Of a stretch of 47,574 nucleotides of DNA, positions 10,553-19,659 are shown in pieces. Numbering within the stretch: position 1 is the first letter of the stretch; each line of letters opens with the position of its first letter. Below the pieces are notes generated by a model, which saw nothing but the letters and a program-made list of their open reading frames with translations, had not been told where the DNA came from and did no database searches. The position numbers and the translations under genes were made by a program. The DNA is from Streptomyces monashensis (GTDB lineage Bacteria > Actinomycetota > Actinomycetes > Streptomycetales > Streptomycetaceae): positions 1 through 47,574 of the forward strand of contig NZ_MLYO01000088.1 of assembly GCF_001866665.1 (NCBI RefSeq), given 5' to 3'.

Positions 10553-10777
10553 CGCGGGCTCCTTCGGCGTGACGCATGGGTACGGCAACCTCGTTGTGTC
10601 GGCGCGGCGCGCGGCCGCGGATCGGCACCGGACTGGTGTTACGGATGTGGGGGCGGCTGGGGGGCGTCGAGCCTCGCCATTGAGCAGGCGTCAGCTCGGC
10701 TGCCCGCGCCCGCGATGCCGCAGTTGGCACCGGACGATAGCAGGAGATCTCACAAGCCTTTATCCCGCCCCTACCTC

Positions 10778-11215
10778 TCACGACGACGGCCCTGTCTTCT
10801 CGGGCTTCTCGCTCTTCTCGGAGTCCGGGTCGACGTAGAAGATCTTGGCCTTCATGTGCGCGCGAGCCTGCGCGGCCATCCACACGACGGTCGCGACGAC
10901 GAGCGCCACGGCGAACGTCTTCGGATTGAAGAGGGAGGTGTCCTTGAAAACAGCGACGAAGATCAGGAGGAGGAGCAGCTGAGCCACGTAGAGCAACAGG
11001 CCCATCATCTGGAACAGCTGCGGGAGCGTTTTTGCCGTCCATTGGAGGACGTAGAGGCCGACTCCCATGAACAGGATGGCCAGCAGTGTGCCGACGGCCG
11101 CGCCGAGCGCGCCCTTGCCCCCCGCGACCGCTGCGCTCACGGCGACAGTGATCACGCCTGCGACCGCTGTGGGCACAGCGATCTGCAGAAGGTTCCGGGC
11201 GTCTTTGGACGGCAT
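10778..11215 (-). CDS. atpI: ATP synthase accessory protein I
   Basis: This is a 145-residue membrane protein with four hydrophobic segments (about 12-32, 36-56, 70-90, 100-117) and an acidic/lysine-rich tail (DPDSEKSEKPEK). Position and topology match AtpI, the non-essential first gene of atp operons that assists c-ring assembly. The ATG at 11215 has GCGGAG 8-9 nt upstream. It heads the operon and is separated from atpB by 225 bp. Confidence 0.9.
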   Translation of the reverse strand: MPSKDARNLLQIAVPTAVAGVITVAVSAAVAGGKGALGAAVGTLLAILFMGVGLYVLQWTAKTLPQLFQMMGLLLYVAQLLLLLIFVAVFKDTSLFNPKTFAVALVVATVVWMAAQARAHMKAKIFYVDPDSEKSEKPEKTGPSS

Positions 11216-11518
11216 GGCGGCAACTCCGCTTTCACAAGGGGGCAGGGTGTCGTCATGGACGAGCGTAGTCCCGGGCTGAGTGATGGAGACCTCACACCAA
11301 TGGACCGTCGCACTACGGTCCTTCGGCTCTGTCCGGGGTTCTCGTGAACCGTATCACAAACTATTTGATGAGGTCTTTACCCGCTAGGTGTGCTTGCTGT
11401 CACACATGAGAGTGACAGTGCGCGTCTGTGCAGAAACCGCGCCCACTTGTCTGGTATTAGGGAGCTTTGCTCCCCCACGAGATGGCAATGCTCTCGAAAG
11501 ATTCTTACCTTGAGCGTC
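11216..11518. other. 303-bp intergenic region upstream of the atp operon
   Basis: No gene is visible. On the minus strand the region must hold the end of the wecA-like transcript and the atp operon promoter. It is noticeably more AT-rich than its surroundings. It contains a perfect hairpin GGGAGC-TTT-GCTCCC (11460-11474), 45 bp past the upstream gene's stop and so a possible weak terminator. It also contains a perfect 7-bp inverted repeat CTGTCAC-N8-GTGACAG (11397-11418), a possible operator. A TACGGT -10-like element lies near 11350 on the minus strand without a good -35. I could not define the atp promoter with confidence. Confidence 0.6.
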
Positions 11519-12850
11519 TCAGTGACGATCAACAAAACGCGAACGAGGGCCAATGGCGGTCGCCCCGTTGACGCCCGAGATCCCGGCCGCGACCGGCGCC
11601 CGCTCGGCGGTCTCCTGCGCCTCACAGGCCGCCCCCGCAACAGCGGCCTCGGCCGCCTCGGCCGCCCGGCGCCGCCTGCGGTAGCGGGGCGGCACGAAGG
11701 CCTGTGCCCACACCGGCACACGCGGGGTGAAGCGCGGGAGCAGCAGCAGGACCAGTCCGATCGCGCTGAGGAAGACGACGCCGAGCACGATCCACATGGA
11801 CGCCGAGTTCACCGAGTAGGCGAGGGCGCCGAAGGCGATCAGGGCCGACCAGAAGTACATGATCAGCACGGCCCGGCTGTGCGAGTGGCCGATCTCCAGC
11901 AGCCGGTGGTGCAGGTGCCCGCGGTCGGCGGCGAACGGCGACTGGCCCCGCCAGGTGCGCCGGACGATCGCCAGGACCAGGTCGGCGGCCGGCACGGCGA
12001 TGATCGTCAGCGGGAGGAGGAGCGGGATGTAGACCGGGACGGTCGCGTGCACCGCGGCCCTCTCGGAACCCACGTACAGGCCCAGCGCGTCCGGGTCCAG
12101 CTGGCCCGTGATCGAGATCGCGCCCGCCGCCAGCACCAGCCCGATCAGCATCGAGCCCGAGTCGCCCATGAAGATCCGCGCGGGATGCATGTTGTGCGGC
12201 AGGAAGCCCAGGCACATGCCCATCAGGATCGCGGAGAACAGGGTGGCCGGGGCGGCGGCCTCGATGCCGTACGAGTACCAGATCCGGTAGGCGTACAGGA
12301 AGAACGCGCCGGCCGCGATGCAGACCATGCCGGCCGCGAGTCCGTCGAGGCCGTCCACAAAGTTCACGGCGTTGATGGTGATCACGACGAGGGCGACGGT
12401 CAGCAGGGTGCCCTGCCACTGGGTCAGCGCCACGTTGCCGACGCCGGGGATGGGCAGCCACAGGATCGTCAGACCCTGCATGACCATGACGCCCGCGGCG
12501 ATCATCTGGCCGCCCAGCTTGATCAGCGCGTCGATCTCGAACTTGTCGTCCAGGACGCCGATCAGCCAGATCAGGGCCGCGCCGGAGAGCAGGGCCCGCG
12601 GCTCGTTGGACTTCTCGAAGACCTCGTTGAGGCCGGTCAGGTGGTCCGCGACGAGCAGGCCGGCGCACAGGCCGAAGAACATGGCGATACCGCCGAGCCG
12701 CGGAGTCGGTTCCCGGTGCACGTCACGGGCCCTGATCTCCGGCATCGCCCCCGCCACGATCGCGAACTTCCGCACCGGCCCTGTCAGCAGGTACGTCACC
12801 GCGGCCGTGATGCAGAGCGTCAGCAGGTATTCACGCACAGGCTTCCCCAC
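11519..12850 (-). CDS. WecA/TagO-family polyprenyl-phosphate N-acetylglucosamine-1-phosphate transferase
   Basis: This 443-residue polytopic membrane enzyme has about ten hydrophobic segments. Family motifs are present in order: the catalytic double aspartate (LIGVLDDKFEIDALIK), NFVDGLDGLA, FMGDSGSM and the cytosolic RGHLHHRL loop. It transfers GlcNAc-1-phosphate from UDP-GlcNAc to a polyprenyl phosphate, the first step of wall-polymer synthesis. The C-terminal 80 residues are a basic Ala-rich tail (RRRRR). The start could be GTG 12850 or the in-frame GTG 12838 (MREYLLTL); neither has a clear ribosome site. A TAGGGT -10-like element lies at 12878-12883 on the minus strand. The exact substrate is not decided by sequence alone. 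Confidence 0.88.
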   Translation of the reverse strand: MGKPVREYLLTLCITAAVTYLLTGPVRKFAIVAGAMPEIRARDVHREPTPRLGGIAMFFGLCAGLLVADHLTGLNEVFEKSNEPRALLSGAALIWLIGVLDDKFEIDALIKLGGQMIAAGVMVMQGLTILWLPIPGVGNVALTQWQGTLLTVALVVITINAVNFVDGLDGLAAGMVCIAAGAFFLYAYRIWYSYGIEAAAPATLFSAILMGMCLGFLPHNMHPARIFMGDSGSMLIGLVLAAGAISITGQLDPDALGLYVGSERAAVHATVPVYIPLLLPLTIIAVPAADLVLAIVRRTWRGQSPFAADRGHLHHRLLEIGHSHSRAVLIMYFWSALIAFGALAYSVNSASMWIVLGVVFLSAIGLVLLLLPRFTPRVPVWAQAFVPPRYRRRRRAAEAAEAAVAGAACEAQETAERAPVAAGISGVNGATAIGPRSRFVDRH

Positions 12851-12989
12851 AGGTCTCGCTGGCCATCACAGCCCCACACCCTAGCGATGGACGTATATGG
12901 ATGGGGACTTCCGGGTAGCGACGATGGTTGCACGTGTGGCTGTGGTGTACGGCGCACATGGGGGTGTACGGACCGACGCCCGCCCCGGT

Positions 12990-14231
<1,242 letters not shown>

Positions 14232-14363
14232 GGCGGGCTCCCGGGCGGTCGACGATGACGTAAACCCAATGTAGGCCCGGCCCACGCCCCCCGCGCGACC
14301 GTTGCACCCGCGTGTATCCCTTACGTCCGAATGGCCACACCAGTCGCTACGTCCGGGGGCCCC

Positions 14364-14484
14364 GCCCGTCAGCGCCGTCACACCGGGGCACCGTCCCCGA
14401 CGCGCCTCTCGCACCGCTGCGACGGACTCCGTCACGTCGCGTCAAGCCCGCGTAGGCACGCCCGTCAGCGCCGTCACCACCGGG
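14364..14484. repeat. Two near-identical 25-bp direct repeats
   Basis: Copies begin GCCCGTCAGCGCCGTCAC at 14364 and 14460, 96 bp apart, and differ by one inserted C near the end. The 14460 copy encodes the last codons of the phosphatase-like gene (VVTALTG). The other lies outside any gene, past its stop. This looks like a small local duplication of the gene end. Confidence 0.75.
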
Positions 14485-15119
14485 TCCAGCGCCTGGTGTA
14501 TCTCGCCCCCGACGGAGCGGAAGAACGGCAGCGGGGCGCCGTACGGGTCGTGGACCTCGTCCGCCTCCGCCGTCGGCGCGAGCAGCCAGCCCCGCAGCGC
14601 CGCGGCCGCCCGCACCAGCGCACGGGCGCGCATCACCACGCCGTCCTCCAGCGGGGGCAGCGTCGTGGGGTCTATCGCGCGGACCAGCCGGGTGAACTCC
14701 TTCAGTGTGAACGTCCGCAGCCCCGCCGAATGCCCCATCGAGATCACCTGCGCCCGGTGGTCCCGCGTGGCCGTGAGCACCAGGTCGGCCCTGATGACGT
14801 GCTCGTCCAGCAGCTCCCGGCCGAAGAAGCCGGAGGCGTCCGCGCCGAACTCGGCCAGGACCGCCTCCGCGTTGGCCTCCATCGGGGCGCCCTCGTGGCC
14901 CCAGGTGCCCGCGCTTTCCACGATCAGCCCGCCGCCGAGCACGCCGAGCCGTTCCGCGACGAAATGGCGGGTCAGCCGCTCGGTGATGGGCGAGCGGCAC
15001 ACGTTGCCGGTGCTGACGTGGAGGATGCGGAAGGTGTCGCGCGGAAAGCCGAACGTCGTGGTCGTCTCTGCCGCACTGGCCCCGATGCCTATGCCACGCC
15101 CCGCTTCAGGGGCCGTCAA
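14442..15119 (-). CDS. Low-molecular-weight phosphatase-like protein lacking the catalytic cysteine
   Basis: This 225-residue protein has a LMW protein-tyrosine-phosphatase fold, with the P-loop near the start of the domain (residues 35-43). The canonical loop is VCxGNxCRS; here it reads V35-S-T-G-N-V-C-R-S43, so the nucleophilic Cys is replaced by S36, while the second Cys (C41) and the arginine (R42) remain. The late general-acid motif is kept as D191-P192-Y-G. There is an N-terminal extension of about 28 residues and an Arg/Ala-rich stretch at 163-176. The start overlaps the sua5-type gene's stop by 4 bp, indicating coupling. As built it is unlikely to be a standard phosphatase; it may bind phospho-ligands. 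Confidence 0.85.
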   Translation of the reverse strand: MTAPEAGRGIGIGASAAETTTTFGFPRDTFRILHVSTGNVCRSPITERLTRHFVAERLGVLGGGLIVESAGTWGHEGAPMEANAEAVLAEFGADASGFFGRELLDEHVIRADLVLTATRDHRAQVISMGHSAGLRTFTLKEFTRLVRAIDPTTLPPLEDGVVMRARALVRAAAALRGWLLAPTAEADEVHDPYGAPLPFFRSVGGEIHQALDPVVTALTGVPTRA

Positions 15120-15763
15120 TTCGCCACCTCGAGGTCAGGTACGACCTTCCGCAGCTCCTCCGCCGAGATCGCGCCCTCGCGCAGCAGCACCGGCACGGAA
15201 CGGCTGACGTCCACGATGGACGACGGCACGATGCCGGGGGTCGGGCCGCCGTCGAGGTAGACGGAGACGGAGTCGCCGAGCATCTCCTGGGCGGCGTCGC
15301 AGTCCTCCGGCGCGGGGTGCCCGGTGAGGTTCGCCGACGACACCGCCATCGGGCCGACCTCGGTGAGCAGCTCGATCGCGACGGGGTGCAGCGGCATGCG
15401 GACGGCCACCGTGCCCCGGGTGTCGCCGAGGTCCCACTGGAGCGAGGGCTGGTGCTTGGCGACGAGCGTGAGGGCGCCCGGCCAGAACGCGTCGACCAGC
15501 TCCCAGGCCAGCTCGGAGAAGTCCGTGACGAGGCCGTGCAGGGTGTTCGGGGAGCCGATGAGCACAGGGGTGGGCATGTTGCGGCCCCGGCCCTTGGCGG
15601 CGAGCAGGTCGGCGACGCCCTCCGAGGAGAACGCGTCGGCGCCGATGCCGTAGACCGTGTCGGTCGGCAGCACCACCAGCTCGCCCCGGCGGACGGCGGA
15701 CGCGGCCTCGCGCAGACCCGTCGCGCGGTCGGTCGCGTCGTTGGTGTCGTATCGCCGTGCCAT
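15116..15763 (-). CDS. L-threonylcarbamoyladenylate synthase (TsaC/Sua5/YrdC family)
   Basis: This 215-residue enzyme makes threonylcarbamoyl-AMP from threonine, bicarbonate and ATP for the t6A37 modification of tRNAs that read ANN codons. Signature parts are visible: LPTDTVYGIGADAF (about 32-45), the KGR stretch (57-59), RMPLHP and SSANLTGHPAP. It is the short YrdC-type protein without the extra C-terminal Sua5 domain. Its stop overlaps the start of the phosphatase-like gene. The 61-bp gap to prmC has no obvious terminator, so a prfA-prmC-sua5-phosphatase transcript is likely. Confidence 0.92.
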   Translation of the reverse strand: MARRYDTNDATDRATGLREAASAVRRGELVVLPTDTVYGIGADAFSSEGVADLLAAKGRGRNMPTPVLIGSPNTLHGLVTDFSELAWELVDAFWPGALTLVAKHQPSLQWDLGDTRGTVAVRMPLHPVAIELLTEVGPMAVSSANLTGHPAPEDCDAAQEMLGDSVSVYLDGGPTPGIVPSSIVDVSRSVPVLLREGAISAEELRKVVPDLEVAN

Positions 15764-15824
15764 CTTTAGCGGGCCTCCTCGTACACGTAATGCCGGAGTT
15801 CGGAACGGACTGGCTGCGGGGCGG

Positions 15825-16670
15825 TCACGGCAGCGCCTTGCGGGCGGTCGCGAACCGGGGGCGGTTGTTGAGGTCGGGGTGATCGGCCGCGTCGGCCCAG
15901 CCCCGCTCCTCGGTGAAGATCCACGGCACCTGGCCGCCCTGGGTGTCGGCGTGCTCGATCACGACGACCCCGCCGGGACGCAGCAGCCGGTGGGCCGTGC
16001 GCTCGAGGCCGCGGATCAGGTCGAGGCCGTCCTCGCCGGAGAAGAGAGCCAGCTCCGGGTCGTAGTCGCGGGCCTCGACGGCGACGTACTCCCACTCGGT
16101 GAGCGGGATGTACGGCGGGTTGGAGATGACCAGGTCGACCTGGCCGTCGAGGTCGGGGAAGGCGGTCAGGGCGTCGCCCTGGCGCAGGTCGACCCTGGAG
16201 CCCGCCACGTTCTTGCGGGTCCACACCAGGGCGTCCTCGGACAGCTCCACGGCGTGCACCCGCGAGCGCGGGACCTCCTGGGCGAGGGCCAGCGCGATGG
16301 CGCCGGAGCCGGTGCACAGGTCCACGATGCACGGCTCGACGACGTCCATGGCGCGCACGGCGTCTATGGCCCAGCCGACCACGGACTCGGTCTCCGGCCG
16401 GGGCACGAACACGCCCGGCCCGACCTGGAGTTCCAGGTAGCGGAAGTAGGCCCGCCCGGTGATGTGCTGGAGCGGCTCGCGCTGCTCGCGCCGGGCGATG
16501 ACCTCCCAGTACCGGGCGTCGAAGTCGGCGTCCTTCACGGAGTGCAGTGCGCCGCGCTTCACCCCGTGCACGAACGCGGCCAGCTCCTCCGCGTCGTTGC
16601 GCGGCGAGGGCACGCCGGCGTCGGCCAGCCGCTGGGTGGCCTGGGCCACCTCCGCGAGCAGCAGGTTCAC
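15825..16670 (-). CDS. prmC: Peptide chain release factor N5-glutamine methyltransferase
   Basis: This 281-residue S-adenosylmethionine-dependent enzyme methylates the GGQ glutamine of release factors. An N-terminal helical domain (1-75) precedes a Rossmann methyltransferase with GVFVPRPETE (87-95), the SAM loop DLCTGSGAIA (117-126) and the catalytic NPPY (184-187). The start is GTG 16670 with GGAGG six nt upstream. Its substrate RF1 is encoded immediately upstream (prfA), 49 bp away. Confidence 0.96.
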   Translation of the reverse strand: MNLLLAEVAQATQRLADAGVPSPRNDAEELAAFVHGVKRGALHSVKDADFDARYWEVIARREQREPLQHITGRAYFRYLELQVGPGVFVPRPETESVVGWAIDAVRAMDVVEPCIVDLCTGSGAIALALAQEVPRSRVHAVELSEDALVWTRKNVAGSRVDLRQGDALTAFPDLDGQVDLVISNPPYIPLTEWEYVAVEARDYDPELALFSGEDGLDLIRGLERTAHRLLRPGGVVVIEHADTQGGQVPWIFTEERGWADAADHPDLNNRPRFATARKALP

Positions 16671-16719
16671 GCGAGTCCTCCGTGTCGTACTGGGTGGTAC
16701 TGGCTGGTGCTGGGCGCCG

Positions 16720-17796
<1,077 letters not shown>

Positions 17797-17901
17797 CTTG
17801 GGCTCCTGTACTGCGGTGAAGGGAAGGGCGGGCGACCAAAAACGCCGGTCCCGGGCACACCCCGGTGAGGGTGTGGCCGTGGACCGGCGAATGGGGGCTC
17901 G

Positions 17902-18126
17902 CTACTTCTTGGAGCCGGCGGCAGCCTTGCCGAAGCGGGCCTCGAAGCGGGCCACACGGCCACCGGTGTCGAGGATCTTCTGCTTGCCCGTGTAGAACGG
18001 GTGGCACTCGGAGCAGACCTCGGCCCGGATGGTGCCGGACTCGATGGTGCTGCGGGTGGTGAACGACGCGCCACAGGTGCAGCTGACCTGCGTCTCGACG
18101 TACTCGGGGTGGATGTCGCGCTTCAA
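17902..18126 (-). CDS. rpmE: 50S ribosomal protein L31, zinc-binding form
   Basis: This 74-residue protein is the C+ (zinc) type of L31: ligands C16 and C18 (SCTCGASF) and C38 and C41 (VCSECHPFYTGKQK). The start is TTG 18126, with AGGAG five nt upstream. It sits 105 bp before prfA on the same strand. A consensus SigR promoter lies about 105 bp upstream, so the gene is probably induced by thiol-oxidative stress, consistent with the SigR control reported for S. coelicolor rpmE. Confidence 0.96.
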   Translation of the reverse strand: MKRDIHPEYVETQVSCTCGASFTTRSTIESGTIRAEVCSECHPFYTGKQKILDTGGRVARFEARFGKAAAGSKK

Positions 18127-18213
18127 GGTGTCTCCTAGGTTTCGGGAGGGCGCCGGGTCGCCGCCGCGGGATGCGGGAGCGTGAACCGGGGCCGACGTAC
18201 CAGTCTGCCAGGA

Positions 18214-18249
18214 CTGGCGCCATCCCCCAAAACCGGGGGTGGCCGCCAG
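18214..18249 (-). terminator. Hairpin downstream of the LCP gene
   Basis: An outer stem CTGGCG (18214-18219)/CGCCAG (18244-18249) encloses an inner stem of eight pairs (CCA-bulge-CCCCC with GGGGGTGG) and an AAAACC loop. It lies 50 bp past the LCP stop codon, consistent with termination, although no T-run follows. It overlaps the spacer and -10 of the rpmE SigR promoter, so the fold could instead be incidental. Confidence 0.5.
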
Positions 18250-18257
18250 CTATTCCC
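18231..18257 (-). promoter_or_regulatory. SigR-type promoter of rpmE
   Basis: On the minus strand GGGAAT (complement of 18252-18257) is followed after exactly 18 bp by GTT (complement of 18231-18233). This is the published SigR consensus of Streptomyces (GGGAAT-N18-GTT). Transcription would start near 18224, giving a 5' leader of about 100 nt before the rpmE TTG. Confidence 0.8.
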
Positions 18258-18297
18258 CGGGGGCGGCGCCGGGGACGGGAGAGGGGGAGATCACCCC

Positions 18298-19428
18298 TCA
18301 GGAACTCACCACGCCCTTGGCCTCGCCCGCGGCCGTACCCGTCGTCGCCGACGCCGGGACCGGCCGGTCGTTCTTCAGGGCGGTCCAGACCTGCTGGGCC
18401 TTGGCGGTCTCCGGGACCACCCGGTTGGGGTCGGACGGGTCGTACTGGACCGGCATCGTGACCATGTTCATGTGCTTCGCGCTGATGCCCTTGAGGCCGT
18501 TGGCGAAGTCGATGAGGGAGTTGACCGAGCCCAGCTCCGAATCGGTGGTCACGGCCTTGGTGGCGGTGTCGGCGAGGTCGTACAGCTTCTTGGGGTCGCT
18601 GAACACGCCGACGTGCTTGACCTGGTCGATCAGCGCCTTGACGAACGCCTGCTGGAGCTGGATGCGGCCCAGGTCGGAGCCGTCGCCGACGCCGTGCCGG
18701 GTGCGGACCAGGCCGAGGGCCTGCCGGCCGTTCAGGGTGTGGGTGCCGGCCTGGAGGGTCAGGTGGCTCCGCGGGTCGTCGATGTTCTTCGTGGTCGTGA
18801 CCGGGACGCCGCCGAGGTCGTCGATGAGCCGCTGGAAGCCCTCGAAGTCGACCTCCAGGTAGTGGTCCATGCGGATGCCGGTGAGCGACTCGACGGTCTT
18901 CACGGCGCAGGCCGCGCCGCCGGTCGAGTACGCCTCGTTGAACATCACACCGGTCGCGGCCGGGTGCGCGGTGCCGCCGGTGTCGGTGCACGCCGGGCGG
19001 TCGACGAGGGTGTCCCGGGGGACGGAGACCACGCTGGCCTTCTTGTGGCCCTGGTAGAGGTGGACGATCATCGCCGTGTCGGAGCGGGCGCTGCCGTCGT
19101 CGGTGCCGCCGCCGAGCTTCTCGTTGGAGCCGGAGCGGCTGTCCGAGCCGAGGACCAGGATGTTCTCGGAGCCGTTGTCGATCTTCGTGGGCCGGTCGGC
19201 ACCGAGCGCCTGGTTGATGTCGACGCTCTTGAGGTTGCCGTTGAGCTTGAAGTAGACGTACCCGGCGCCGGTGCCGCCGAGGACGACCACGCCCGCGGCC
19301 GTCCAGGCCGTGACCCGCAGCGCCCTGCGGCCCTTGCTCGGGACCTTGCGGCGGCGTCCTCTGCCGGTGCGGGGACCTGCCCCGTCCGGTCCGGCTATGA
19401 CGGGCTCCGGCGTGCTCTGGGCGGACAC
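18298..19428 (-). CDS. LytR-CpsA-Psr (LCP) family cell-wall ligase
   Basis: This 376-residue membrane-anchored enzyme transfers glycopolymers from a lipid carrier to peptidoglycan. A cytosolic basic Ser/Thr/Pro-rich tail (1-38) precedes one membrane helix (about 39-60). The extracellular LCP domain (about 88-300) carries the phosphate-binding acidic/basic residues: LGSDSRSG, SDTAMIVHL, SVPRDTLVD and LVRTRHGVGDGSDLGR. The start is GTG 19428 with GAGGAG four nt upstream. Its presence near the WecA-like transferase fits a wall-polymer pathway, although the two are not in one operon. Confidence 0.93.
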   Translation of the reverse strand: MSAQSTPEPVIAGPDGAGPRTGRGRRRKVPSKGRRALRVTAWTAAGVVVLGGTGAGYVYFKLNGNLKSVDINQALGADRPTKIDNGSENILVLGSDSRSGSNEKLGGGTDDGSARSDTAMIVHLYQGHKKASVVSVPRDTLVDRPACTDTGGTAHPAATGVMFNEAYSTGGAACAVKTVESLTGIRMDHYLEVDFEGFQRLIDDLGGVPVTTTKNIDDPRSHLTLQAGTHTLNGRQALGLVRTRHGVGDGSDLGRIQLQQAFVKALIDQVKHVGVFSDPKKLYDLADTATKAVTTDSELGSVNSLIDFANGLKGISAKHMNMVTMPVQYDPSDPNRVVPETAKAQQVWTALKNDRPVPASATTGTAAGEAKGVVSS

Positions 19429-19544
19429 ATCGCTCCTCGGTCTCGTCGGTCGGTGGTACCCCCTGCTTTCAGGGTCGGGCGGGTGTCACCGCTCCATCGT
19501 CGCTCCGTACGGTCAGACGGAGAAACTCGGGACAGAGTTGCACA

Positions 19545-19585
19545 ACACAGAGTGCCCACCGCGTACAGCGATGGGCACTCTGTGT
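19545..19585 (-). terminator. Perfect 14-bp hairpin after rho
   Basis: ACACAGAGTGCCCA (19545-19558) pairs perfectly with TGGGCACTCTGTGT (19572-19585) around a 13-nt loop. It lies 75 bp beyond the rho stop codon on the transcribed (minus) strand. No T-run follows, so it may act as a processing or mRNA-end stabilising hairpin, or as an actinobacterial U-less terminator. Confidence 0.75.
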
Positions 19586-19659
19586 AGTCATTCCTGGTGG
19601 GTGACGCCCGGGAGCCCTGTGGCAGGGATCTCGGTTGTGACCTTTCCGACGCTCTTGTC

